Shown: positions 26,249 to 33,831 of the stretch, piece after piece
Layout of the letters: each line of letters opens with the position of its first letter
Numbering within the stretch: position 1 is the first letter of the stretch
From: Thermodesulfobacteriota bacterium
Lineage (GTDB): Bacteria; Desulfobacterota; WTBG01; CAIYCZ01; CAIRTM01
NCBI GenBank assembly: GCA_028282925.1
Contig: JANQGV010000313.1
Span: 1-47,752 of the forward strand
Length of the DNA: 47,752 nt
Direction: 5' to 3'
Position numbers and translations under genes: made by a program
The notes under the pieces: model-generated
The model's database searches: none
Seen by the model: the letters and a program-made list of their open reading frames with translations, nothing else
Told to the model about the DNA's origin: nothing

Positions 26249-26271
26249 ATACATCCACAAAAATCTGTCAA
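26244..26271 (-). promoter_or_regulatory. Sigma-70 promoter of the marR/nitrogenase-like operon
   Basis: On the minus strand, a perfect TTGACA (26266-26271) and TAATAT (26244-26249) are 16 bases apart. A TATAAT is also readable with a too-short 14-base spacer. The leader to the ATG at 26158 is about 80 bases. Confidence 0.7.
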
Positions 26272-26342
26272 GGTTTTTTTAAAAGATATACAAAGACAGG
26301 TGTAAACCGGGACTTACCGGTTGAATTCCGGCTGAAGCCCAA

Positions 26343-26987
26343 TCAGTAGCCCCGTTCTTTATCGGGCCAAATCACTTTATGCAATTGTATATTAAGACGC
26401 ACGTCCAGTCCGTCTTCAAGAATCCATGCAGCCAGTTCGGCAGGGTCAAGGACACCGCTGACCGGCGACATGTGCACAGCCCCGGTCTTTTGCCTCCTTC
26501 GGATATCCATGATCATGTTTTTTGCGTACTCGTAGTCCTGCCGGCCGGCAATGACGCATTTTATTTCATCACGCCCGGACAGCATGGCCGGCACTGCAAC
26601 GTTATTCCGCTCCGATTCACCGCTTGAAGGGCATTTAATATCAACCACCCTGACACATCGCTCGTCCACCCCGGAAATATCAACGCTGCCGTTCGTCTCC
26701 AGAAAAACGGTGTAGCCTTGCTCAAGCAACCTGCGTATCAGCAGCGGAGTGTCCTCCTGCATGAGCGGTTCACCCCCGGTTACAGTGACGAAAGAGCATC
26801 CATACTGCTCAACATCGGCCAGAATGCGGTCTATTGAGTATTGCTCACCCTCTTCATAGGCATACGTCGTATCACAATACCGGCACCTGAGGTTACACCC
26901 GCTCAAGCGAATAAAAACGCAGGGAGAACCGGCACGGGAGGCCTCCCCCTGAATGCTGTAAAAAATTTCGTTGATTTTGAGCGTCAT
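26343..26987 (-). CDS. queE: 7-carboxy-7-deazaguanine synthase (radical SAM)
   Basis: A 214-residue radical SAM enzyme that contracts 6-carboxytetrahydropterin to 7-carboxy-7-deazaguanine in preQ0/queuosine synthesis. The N-terminus KINEIFYSIQGEASRAGSPC is typical. The cluster motif is CNLRCRYCDT (C-x3-C-x2-C). The SAM-binding GGEPLMQ follows near residue 70, and VDIKCPSSGE and LNIQLHKVIWP complete the family pattern. Length is normal for the short QueE type. There is no obvious Shine-Dalgarno before the ATG at 26987, but it is the first Met and fits family starts. It is a single gene upstream of marR, with 184 bases between. A hairpin AACCGG/CCGGTT at 26305-26322 lies after its stop but lacks a strong U tract. 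Confidence 0.93.
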   Translation of the reverse strand: MTLKINEIFYSIQGEASRAGSPCVFIRLSGCNLRCRYCDTTYAYEEGEQYSIDRILADVEQYGCSFVTVTGGEPLMQEDTPLLIRRLLEQGYTVFLETNGSVDISGVDERCVRVVDIKCPSSGESERNNVAVPAMLSGRDEIKCVIAGRQDYEYAKNMIMDIRRRQKTGAVHMSPVSGVLDPAELAAWILEDGLDVRLNIQLHKVIWPDKERGY

Positions 26988-27052
26988 AACCGGCTGTAAG
27001 AATAAAAACTATTCACGCCCCGGGGCTTACAACAGTATATACAGAAGTTCTT

Positions 27053-27341
27053 AATAAAAGCTTTTACTTTTGATTAGTTACGGGCTTTCTTATTCCCATT
27101 GCAACGCAGCCGAGTGCAGCGATTTCAGGAGGGAAAAGGGTCGACATGTTTGAGCCCCGTTTTTCGGGGGCGAGTTTGTTGACCCGCCGACTGAAATCGT
27201 GCCGCGAGGGTATCCCGCCGCTTACGGCGGGACAAGTTGCAGGCGCCCTTTCTTTCCCCCCTTTCTTTGGGGCGAACAAAGAAAGGGGGTAGAAGACGCG
27301 TAGCGTCTTATAAACGTATTCTTCTAGAATCAATAAAAGCT
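27053..27341. repeat. Structured mobile-looking intergenic element with flanking direct repeats
   Basis: The 425 bases between queE and the DUF362 gene hold no gene but a highly folded segment. AATAAAAGCT occurs at 27053-27062 and again at 27332-27341, as a possible target duplication. Between them lie nested inverted repeats: CGATTTCAG/CTGAAATCG (27120-27128, 27191-27199), GGGTCGAC/GTTGACCC inside it, and CCCCG/CGGGG around TTTTT. Then come TCCCGCCG/CGGCGGGA (27213-27220, 27225-27232), a 13-base stem CCCCCTTTCTTTG/CAAAGAAAGGGGG (27257-27269, 27277-27289), and AAGACGC/GCGTCTT (27293-27309). No transposase is present, so it would be a non-autonomous element. An 89-codon minus-strand frame inside is Pro/Lys/Arg-rich and looks like a by-product of the repeat. 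Confidence 0.6.
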
Positions 27342-27412
27342 ATTAAGATGACGAACTAGAAGCTTCGTTAAAAAATGCACCAACCGTGTGCCCCTCTGTC
27401 TTCGTAGACACT

Positions 27413-28507
27413 CTACTTCGGGCACTTGGCGAAAAGCTGCCCCCAGGGAGACTCCTGCATCCATTTTTTCACAACCGGAACACCCTTGGATGTGTACCAG
27501 AATTTATCATGGTAAAACTCGGATGCAAAAATAAAGATATTGACCAGGGGTGTTTGAAAAAACAGCTTCTGGAGGTGCTTTAATGGTGAATCATGCCACA
27601 ACAGCCGCCCTGCGCCGGTTGCCAGATTTACGCCGACTTCAAATTGCCAGTTTTCTTCGGCGGCGGCGATGTCGCCGACAATTTCGATATCGGCCGGGTC
27701 GCCGATCCCCAGTCCATGGTCATGGGACAGGGCGATACAGGGAAGATCCCTCCAGTTGAAACCCATCATCTTTGCAGCAACCGAATCAATGGCCACCTGA
27801 TCGGCCGAGGCGAGGATGATATTTTTGTCATGGGGCCTGACGGTGCGCGGGCCGGGTCCGGAACCGGCTGTAGTTCCATCCATGGTGGCAAACATGCCCG
27901 AATGGATCTCTTTACCGATGGCCAGCAGATCCACCAGGGTTTCGTGTATCCAGGTGTGGGTATAATGCCTGTGGTAATTCAAAAGACCGCCGAAGGCGTT
28001 TTTCAATGCCCCGGTATACGTTGTATACGAGTGGGTTTTGACAGTCGGCATATGAATGATATTTTTCCCCTGAAAAAAATCGGGGATCCTGATCCCTTCC
28101 GGGAATATCTTGTGCAGCGCCAGGGTCTTGAATTTCGGGGTATACTCAATCCAGCGCATATGTTCATCTTTAAAATTAAACAGCACCGGTATATTGAATT
28201 TATCGTATACCGGCTTGAATTTCAGGTCTTCCTCACCCTTTTCCGGTATGGTTACCACCGTATGGTTGTGTACGGTCACAAGATCCTTAACACCGGCATC
28301 ATGCAGTCCCAGGATCGTTCCCTCAAGCTGCCATGGCGTGGTATTGACCCCCGGAAATACATTATGCCAGGTGATGTTATCTTTCAAAATGGTCTGTGCA
28401 CCGGCATCGAGGGCCTGGCTGGCCCCTGCCAGGTCACACAATTTCCGGTAATCGTCAATGACCGTCTCGGGTTTTGTCCGCAGTACTGCTACCTTTGCCT
28501 TTGCCAT
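27413..28507 (-). CDS. DUF362 domain protein
   Basis: A 364-residue protein, MAKAKVAVLRTKPETVIDDY onward, with AAGGAGT before the ATG. The DUF362 fold is recognised by the N-terminal strand and helix with KDNITWHN, the block IHMPTVKTHSYTTYTGALKN with NAFGGL, and a late segment LASADQVAIDSVAAKMMGF. Some relatives carry a C-terminal ferredoxin domain with eight Cys; this one has only a few scattered Cys, so that domain is absent. The family is common in anaerobes and its chemistry is not established. It is a single gene. A TATAAT-like box at 28598-28603 on the minus strand could be its -10, with a poor -35. Confidence 0.85.
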   Translation of the reverse strand: MAKAKVAVLRTKPETVIDDYRKLCDLAGASQALDAGAQTILKDNITWHNVFPGVNTTPWQLEGTILGLHDAGVKDLVTVHNHTVVTIPEKGEEDLKFKPVYDKFNIPVLFNFKDEHMRWIEYTPKFKTLALHKIFPEGIRIPDFFQGKNIIHMPTVKTHSYTTYTGALKNAFGGLLNYHRHYTHTWIHETLVDLLAIGKEIHSGMFATMDGTTAGSGPGPRTVRPHDKNIILASADQVAIDSVAAKMMGFNWRDLPCIALSHDHGLGIGDPADIEIVGDIAAAEENWQFEVGVNLATGAGRLLWHDSPLKHLQKLFFQTPLVNIFIFASEFYHDKFWYTSKGVPVVKKWMQESPWGQLFAKCPK

Positions 28508-28620
28508 ACGTTTACTCCTTATTGTATCAAGAGAGTTGAGTTCCCATCCTTCCGATACACCCGGTCGGCACCGGTACCGGAGGGTAAAAGTGAGGGCATT
28601 ATACTACATTCCTGAACATA

Positions 28621-28656
28621 AGAAAACCCCGGTACAACGTTGGATTATACCGGGGT
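28621..28656 (-). terminator. Rho-independent terminator after the HU gene
   Basis: A 9-base stem ACCCCGGTA (28626-28634) with TACCGGGGT (28648-28656). On the minus strand it is followed by TTTTCTT. It lies 32 bases after the HU stop codon. Confidence 0.75.
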
Positions 28657-28687
28657 CACAATACTCGTTTCAATGATCAAGCATGCT

Positions 28688-28990
28688 TTATTTAGGCGGA
28701 ATAATGGAATCTTTGCATGCCTTGGCAATTCTAAATTTAACAACCGTTTTGGCTTTAATCTTGATCTCTTCACCGGTAAGAGGATTGCGGCCTTTGCGGG
28801 CTTTACGTTTCTGCAGAACCAGTTTTCCGAACCCAGGGAGAGCAAAGCTGCCTTTCTTTTTTGTTTCCTTGGAAGCGATTGTGCTCAGGGTTTCAAAAAA
28901 GGCGTTCACTTCCTTTTTTGTCATTTCCAGTTTCTCGGCAAGTTCTCCAACCAACTGGGACTTTGTCATGGGTTTTGCATCCTTTGCCAT
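28688..28990 (-). CDS. HU/IHF-family DNA-binding protein
   Basis: A 100-residue nucleoid protein that binds and bends DNA as a dimer. The N-terminal helices are MTKSQLVGELAEKLEMTKKE and VNAFFETLSTIASKE. The saddle strands contain ALPGFGKLVLQKRKARKGRN followed by PLTGEEIKI, with the DNA-intercalating Pro in the N-P-x-T-G motif. It has a short N-terminal extension (MAKDAKP) and a tail KDSIIPPK, making it slightly longer than E. coli HU. A very strong ribosome site, GGAGGAGG, precedes the ATG, in keeping with an abundant protein. It is a single gene with its own terminator. Confidence 0.95.
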   Translation of the reverse strand: MAKDAKPMTKSQLVGELAEKLEMTKKEVNAFFETLSTIASKETKKKGSFALPGFGKLVLQKRKARKGRNPLTGEEIKIKAKTVVKFRIAKACKDSIIPPK

Positions 28991-29213
28991 AGAGTACCTC
29001 CTCCTGCAAACATTGGGTTAAAAGTAAGGTTTATGTAGGCAAATATCAATACTTCCTGTCTGAATGTCAGGACAATACTATAAAAACGAAACTGGTTTAG
29101 CAAGCAAAAAATTAAGAATATTTAAATTTTTTTTTTTTGTGCCGATACGATTCAGTATGATATAACGGCGCTAAACGGCGTGTCCATCAAAACCATACTT
29201 CATTGGGGGAACC

Positions 29214-30314
29214 ATGGAAAACACGAACATCAAAAAAATAGGTATTCTTACCGGCGGCGGCGACTGTCCGGGGCTCAATGCAGTCATCCGGGCGGCGGTA
29301 AAAACGGCAATACTGCAATACGGCTGGAAAGTGACCGGCATACAAGACGGTTTTGAGGGTCTGCTGGTAGACGGGAAAGCCCGTCCGCTACTCTTTGACC
29401 ATGTCAAGGACATTCTCGACAAAGGCGGCACCATCCTGGGGTCCTCCAATCGAGCCAATCCTTTTGAATACAAATTCAAAGTCCATGGAAAGCTCGTCAC
29501 CGAGGACCGCTCTCCCATCCTCCTTGAGAAGCTGCAATCAATGGAGATAGATGCCCTGATGGTCATCGGCGGCGACGGCACCCTGTCCATTGCCCACCGG
29601 CTCCATGGGCTGGGCGTTCCAATTGTCGGTGTGCCGAAAACCATCGATAATGACCTGGCATCAACGGACATCACCTTTGGTTTTGATACCGCCATCAATA
29701 CGGCCACCGACGCTCTGGATAAAATACGCACCACGGCCGAAAGTCACCACCGTGTTATGGTTGTGGAAGTGATGGGTCGTTATGCGGGCTGGATAGCCCT
29801 GCAGGCAGGCATTGCCAGCGGGGCCGATATTATTTTAATACCCGAAATGCCGTTCAAACTGGAAAAAATCTATGAAATCATCAAAGAGCGGGTGCGTACC
29901 GGCCGCCACTCCAGCATCATTGTCGTAGCCGAGGGGGCCAACCCGGAAGGCGGTGAAATGGTCATTAAAAAAATTGTGGAGGATAGCGCCGACGCCATCC
30001 GCCTTGGCGGAATCGGTGAAATCCTGGCCGATAAAATTTCAAGCGAAATCCATGTAGAATCCAGGGAAACGGTTTTGGGGCACATTCAGCGGGGCGGCAC
30101 CCCCAGCGCCTTTGACAGAATTCTGTCGACCCGGCTGGGAGTCGGCGCCGTAAAACTGCTGGCTGAAGGTAATTTCGGGCGCATGGTCTGTTTACGGACA
30201 CCCCACATAGATTCCGTACCGCTGGAAGACGCCATATCACAACTGAAAAAAGTGGATCCGGATTCCGAGGTGGTGCAGGCGGCCAAAGCAATCGGCGTAA
30301 GCTTCGGAATATAG
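29214..30314 (+). CDS. pfkA: 6-phosphofructokinase with mixed ATP/PPi signature
   Basis: A 366-residue cytosolic glycolytic enzyme that phosphorylates fructose 6-phosphate. It has GGGDCPGLN at the start, the phosphoryl donor site GGDGT with Gly122 at the position of E. coli Gly104, and the substrate motif PKTIDND with Lys142 at the position of E. coli Gly124. Gly at the first site points to ATP. Lys at the second is shared with PPi-dependent and mixed-clade enzymes. Predicted donor is therefore ATP, with moderate certainty. MGRYAGW and the HIQRGGTPSAFDR block are also present. A long perfect terminator follows. The gene is monocistronic. Confidence 0.93.
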   Translation: MENTNIKKIGILTGGGDCPGLNAVIRAAVKTAILQYGWKVTGIQDGFEGLLVDGKARPLLFDHVKDILDKGGTILGSSNRANPFEYKFKVHGKLVTEDRSPILLEKLQSMEIDALMVIGGDGTLSIAHRLHGLGVPIVGVPKTIDNDLASTDITFGFDTAINTATDALDKIRTTAESHHRVMVVEVMGRYAGWIALQAGIASGADIILIPEMPFKLEKIYEIIKERVRTGRHSSIIVVAEGANPEGGEMVIKKIVEDSADAIRLGGIGEILADKISSEIHVESRETVLGHIQRGGTPSAFDRILSTRLGVGAVKLLAEGNFGRMVCLRTPHIDSVPLEDAISQLKKVDPDSEVVQAAKAIGVSFGI

Positions 30315-30340
30315 CAGGACAAAACACCATGGATATATGT

Positions 30341-30378
30341 AAGCCCGGGCGGGAACATGGTCCCGCCCGGGCTTTTTT
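30341..30378 (+). terminator. Strong Rho-independent terminator after pfk
   Basis: A perfect 14-base stem (30341-30354 with 30361-30374) and a 6-base loop, with TTTTTT at 30373-30378. It is oriented for plus-strand transcription from pfk. On the minus strand it lacks a T run, so it is not bidirectional. Confidence 0.9.
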
Positions 30379-30425
30379 GTACCGGAAATCTCAGATGGCA
30401 AAATTGCGTCTCAAAAAGGTGTTAT

Positions 30426-30854
30426 TTACAAGTTGTAAAGTTCCGCATCGTCAAGAATCGAGAGATGTGAGACGGACAGCACTTTCAACGCCTCAGGCAT
30501 TTCCTCCACATCCAGAATCATGACCGCCCGTTTTTTGTCCTGGATGACGAAGCCGTAGGCATCTTCAACGTTAATATCCTTTGAAGCAAACGCATTTGCT
30601 ATGGTGTGGAGTCCGCCCGGATGGTCGTCCATCAGCACGGCGATGACCTCCCGGGAATAGGCCGTCAGGCCCTTGCTTCGCAACAGTTCTATGGTTTTCT
30701 GAGGAGCGTCGACAATGAGCTTGATAATGCCGAAACCCTGGGACGTTGCAATGGTTATTGCCCGCATATTGATCCGGGCTTCTTGTAAAATCCTGGTTAT
30801 GCGCTCCAGCCTGCCGGGCTTGTTCTCCGCGAATATGCACACCTGCTGAGCCAT
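30426..30854 (-). CDS. Tandem ACT-domain protein, copy 1
   Basis: A 142-residue protein from the ATG at 30854, which has AAGGGGG upstream. An earlier ATG at 30911 is rejected because it adds a non-conserved leader. Two ACT domains follow each other: MAQQVCIFAENKPGRLERIT at residues 1-70, and IAVLMDDHPGGLHTIANAFA at about 70-142. ACT domains bind amino acids and regulate partner proteins. It is a paralogue of the ACT protein at 38547-38978, which lies inside the ior/paaK/liv operon. This copy is separated from that operon's end by a 348-base gap, but it lies on the same strand. It has no catalytic domain and probably acts as an amino-acid sensor. Confidence 0.87.
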   Translation of the reverse strand: MAQQVCIFAENKPGRLERITRILQEARINMRAITIATSQGFGIIKLIVDAPQKTIELLRSKGLTAYSREVIAVLMDDHPGGLHTIANAFASKDINVEDAYGFVIQDKKRAVMILDVEEMPEALKVLSVSHLSILDDAELYNL

Positions 30855-31202
30855 AATGCACCCCCTTGGTAAATAATTATGATAGCCGTATACACGCACA
30901 CCCGTATTCACCTAACAGTATAGGATATTTATATGGGCTATTCACTACATGGGGGATGAAAAACTCTCTTTAAAGTGGATGATCACATCCCAGGATAGTT
31001 CATTGAAAGAAACGATTGCATATTAGAACCGAGGAGTCTTGCAAATTAATCGTACCGAAAGGCTGTCGAAGAATGCCCAGATACAAGGCGCGTGCCTTCC
31101 TGAGGAATGAGGTGTGCTTTATTGCACATCGCAGTGACGAAGGAGGCGCGCAACACCGTAGATGGGCGTTATACGGCAGTCTCCCTGCATCTCCACAGCC
31201 TT
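30855..31202. other. Intergenic region with repeat element
   Basis: No gene is supported in these 348 bases. The right part holds the inverted-repeat element at 31060-31182. The left part is AT-rich and shows no clear promoter or hairpin. The long upstream operon ends at 31203 without a recognisable terminator, so its transcript may run into this region. Confidence 0.5.
31060..31182. repeat. Dispersed intergenic repeat with imperfect terminal inverted repeats
   Basis: The ends are AGGCTGTCGAAGAATGCCCA at 31060-31079 and TGGGCGTTATACGGCAGTCT at 31163-31182, which match as inverted repeats at 15 of 20 positions. The inside contains TTCCTGAGGAA and a GCGCGCAACACC block. I recall similar sequences scattered between genes of deltaproteobacteria, but this was not checked. 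Short frames on both strands here are by-products of the repeat. The shorter element at 2457-2547 shares several words with it. Confidence 0.55.
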
Positions 31203-32507
31203 CTAGCCCCATTGATGTCGGTTGTCTATGACCCTCACCGCCTTGCCTTCACTCTTTGGCAGACTGTCGGGCTCAACCAGGTCGACTTTCGGCGTAATAA
31301 GAATTTCAGAGCGCAGGCGCTCTATGATCGTCTTTTTAAGATGGTCAAGCTGTTGCATTTCACCGGTGAACACTTCGCCGGAAATCTCGACCTTGACCGT
31401 CATATGGTCGTTGAAGTCCTTACGGTCCAGCACAATCTGGTAATTCGACCCGACCTCGGGGATCGACATCAAAACCTTCTCGATCTGCACCGGATACATG
31501 TTGACCCCTTTGACAATCAGCATATCATCGGTGCGGCCTTTAATGCGGGTGATTTTCCGGTGTGTCCTGCCGCAGGCACACGGCTCGGTATACACACAGG
31601 CCAGGTCCTTTGACCGGTAGCGTAGAATGGGCATTCCTTCACGCTTCAGGGTGGTAAACACCAGTTCCCCCTCCTCCCCGTCCTTCACCGGCTTGAGGGT
31701 ATCGGGGTTTACCACTTCAAGGATATAGCTGTCTTCCCAGACATGCATCCCGTCTTTTTCCGTACACTCAAAGGCAACACCCGGACCGTTCATCTCGGAC
31801 AGCCCGTATGAATTATAGGCCGTAACACCCAGGGCGTCCTCTATCCGCTGCCGGATTTCTTCAGAATGCGGCTCAGCACCCAAAAAGGCCATACGGATAT
31901 GCAGATCCTTACGGGGATCTATATGCAATTCCTGGAGCGATTTTATAAAATGCAGGGCATAGCTGGGTATAATATGCAGAACCGTGCTTTCAAACTCCTG
32001 CATCAGCATGATCTGCCGCTGGGTATTGCCCGGACCGGCCGGAATGACCAGCGCCCCGAGCCGTTCAGCACCGTAGTGAAAACCGATGCCCCCGGTAAAC
32101 AGCCCGTAGCCCATCATGTTCTGAAAGACGTCGCTTGCCCGCACGCCGGTCATATACATGCAGCGGGCTATAAGTCCGGCCCATTCTGCAATATCATTGC
32201 CGGTATGAAAAATAACCGTGGGCCTACCGGTTGTTCCCGAGGAAGAATGCAGGCGCACAAGCTGCTCTTTGGATACCGCCACAAGTCCGTAGGGGTAGTT
32301 ATCGCGCAAGAGGTCTTTGGTCATAAAGGGAATCCGGCCCAGATCGTCAAGGGTTGTGATCGATTCGGGAGTTATACCTTCCTCTTTAAAAATCCTGCCG
32401 TAATATGGAGAACTTCCGGCCTGCCGTATGCTTTTTTGCAGCAGTTGCACCTGCAGCGCTTCAAGCTCATCCCGACCCATTGTTTCTGTTTCTTTATCCC
32501 AGTACAT
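31203..32507 (-). CDS. paaK: Phenylacetate-CoA ligase family enzyme
   Basis: A 434-residue adenylate-forming enzyme that activates an aryl acid with ATP and CoA. The ATP-binding P-loop is intact: LHSSSGTTGRPTVIF. The A5 region YNSYGLSEMNGPG, A8 region LRYRSKDL with CACGRT and the hinge GRTDDMLIVKGVNMYP, and the C-terminal SEGKAVRVID with the catalytic Lys are all present. Length matches PaaK. The four-Cys-like CACG motif is typical of anaerobic PaaK enzymes. It is the last gene of the operon that begins with iorA, 12 bases after the degenerate paralogue. Phenylacetate, indoleacetate or a related acid are all possible substrates. Confidence 0.9.
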   Translation of the reverse strand: MYWDKETETMGRDELEALQVQLLQKSIRQAGSSPYYGRIFKEEGITPESITTLDDLGRIPFMTKDLLRDNYPYGLVAVSKEQLVRLHSSSGTTGRPTVIFHTGNDIAEWAGLIARCMYMTGVRASDVFQNMMGYGLFTGGIGFHYGAERLGALVIPAGPGNTQRQIMLMQEFESTVLHIIPSYALHFIKSLQELHIDPRKDLHIRMAFLGAEPHSEEIRQRIEDALGVTAYNSYGLSEMNGPGVAFECTEKDGMHVWEDSYILEVVNPDTLKPVKDGEEGELVFTTLKREGMPILRYRSKDLACVYTEPCACGRTHRKITRIKGRTDDMLIVKGVNMYPVQIEKVLMSIPEVGSNYQIVLDRKDFNDHMTVKVEISGEVFTGEMQQLDHLKKTIIERLRSEILITPKVDLVEPDSLPKSEGKAVRVIDNRHQWG

Positions 32508-32519
32508 CTCATATACTCC

Positions 32520-33821
32520 TTACAGCTCTCTGCTGTCCACAATCTTGGGTGACTTCTTCAGGGATTCCTCAAGGCTTTTGCGCTCCATCAGTTTGACATC
32601 GACCCTGACGTTCAGCCGTCGACCAAGGGCAGTGCGCACCTTTTCCACAAACGATTCCTGCAGTCTAAGCTCGTCGAAAAATATATTTTCCGATACGGCG
32701 ACATTGACGACCAGGTGGTCGCGGTTGTTCTCGCGCCGAACGATAACCTGGTAGTGCGGTTCACAGCCTTCGATTTCCAGAAGAACTTTTTCAATCTGAT
32801 GCGGATCAACATTAATCCCCTTGATGATAATCAAATCGTCGGTCCGGCGTTCAATCCGTTTCATCCGCACCATGGTGCGGCCGCAGGCACACGTACCGTA
32901 ATCAAGGCTGGTGATGTCGCCGGTACGGTAACGCACCAGCGGAAATGCCTCGCGGGTCAGGGTTGTCAGTACCAGTTCGCCGGTTTTTCCCGGCGGCAGG
33001 GATTCACCTGTTTCAGGATCGATTATCTCCGGCAGCACATGGTCTTCAACGATATGCAGCCCCTGTTTTTCCCGGCATTCACCCGCAATACCCGGCCCCA
33101 TCAATTCGCTGACGCCGTAATTATCGAAAGCCTCGATATAAAGCCGCTCCTGAATATCCGCCCGGGTCTTATCGGACCAGATCTCACCACCAAACAGTCC
33201 TTTTTTGAGCATCATCTGCTTGGGGTCGATCCCCATCTCCTCCAGGGTATCGGCAAGAAACAGGGCGTAGGAGGGGGTTGAAACCAACACGGTTGTGCGA
33301 TAATCCTGCATGATGCGGATCTGTTTTTCGGTGTTTTCGCTGGAGGCCGGAATAACGGATGCGCCGATTTTTTCGGCACCGTGATGCAGCCCGAATGCAC
33401 CGGTAAAAAGCCCGTAATGAAAAGACACCTGTATTACATCGTCCCGTGAAGCCCCGCCGGAAAGCAAGAAGCGGGCAACAAGGTCACTCCATGTTTTCAG
33501 ATCATGGGCCGTATACCCCACAACGGTGGGAGTATCTATGGTATCGGTGGTGGTGTGGATGCGGACCACTTCCCGCAACGGCACGGCAAACATACCGTAG
33601 GGATAATTTTTTTCAAGGTCCTTCTTCGTCGTAAAAGGCAGTTTTGTAAAGGCATCCAGCGAACCGACATCCTCCGGCACGATACGCTCTCCGTCAAAAA
33701 GCGCCCGGTAAAACGCAACGTTTTTATATACACGGTTTATGACCGACTGAAGACGCTCAAGCTGCAGTTGCTCGAGGTCTTCCCTGGGACAACATTCGGA
33801 TTGTTCTTCCCAATAAGCCAT
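32520..33821 (-). CDS. PaaK-like protein with degenerate ATP-binding loop
   Basis: A 433-residue paralogue of the two PaaK enzymes of the same operon. The frame is intact and the fold motifs YGVSELMGPG, VRYRTGDITSL, CACGRT and RRTDDLIIIKGINVDP are kept. The P-loop is not: where the paralogues read SSGTTGKP or SSGTTGRP, residues 90-97 read TTTDTIDTP-like, losing both Gly and the Lys. The C-terminal motif SEGKAQRV reads SLKKSPKI; its Lys still aligns. This may be an enzyme that no longer adenylates, or one acting in complex with a neighbour. It lies 10 bases from livF and 12 from the intact paaK. Confidence 0.88.
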   Translation of the reverse strand: MAYWEEQSECCPREDLEQLQLERLQSVINRVYKNVAFYRALFDGERIVPEDVGSLDAFTKLPFTTKKDLEKNYPYGMFAVPLREVVRIHTTTDTIDTPTVVGYTAHDLKTWSDLVARFLLSGGASRDDVIQVSFHYGLFTGAFGLHHGAEKIGASVIPASSENTEKQIRIMQDYRTTVLVSTPSYALFLADTLEEMGIDPKQMMLKKGLFGGEIWSDKTRADIQERLYIEAFDNYGVSELMGPGIAGECREKQGLHIVEDHVLPEIIDPETGESLPPGKTGELVLTTLTREAFPLVRYRTGDITSLDYGTCACGRTMVRMKRIERRTDDLIIIKGINVDPHQIEKVLLEIEGCEPHYQVIVRRENNRDHLVVNVAVSENIFFDELRLQESFVEKVRTALGRRLNVRVDVKLMERKSLEESLKKSPKIVDSREL

Positions 33822-33831
33822 GCTGTTTCTC

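Noticed and set aside
26305-26322. AACCGG/CCGGTT hairpin as the queE terminator
   Set aside because: Only six base pairs and no adjacent T run on the minus strand.
26988-27062. Possible preQ1 riboswitch in the queE leader
   Set aside because: A GTAAG/CTTAC stem and a GCCCCGGGGC palindrome are present, but the compact preQ1 aptamer pattern and its A-rich tail are not recognisable.
27064-27333. Minus-strand frame of 89 codons
   Set aside because: It lies wholly inside the stem-rich element and its composition follows the hairpins, so it is treated as part of the repeat.
31000-31231. Overlapping short frames on both strands
   Set aside because: Both cross the inverted-repeat element at 31060-31182 and show no protein features.
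32520-33821. Calling the degenerate paaK copy a pseudogene
   Set aside because: The frame is full length with no stop or frameshift, gaps to neighbours are short, and other fold motifs are intact.
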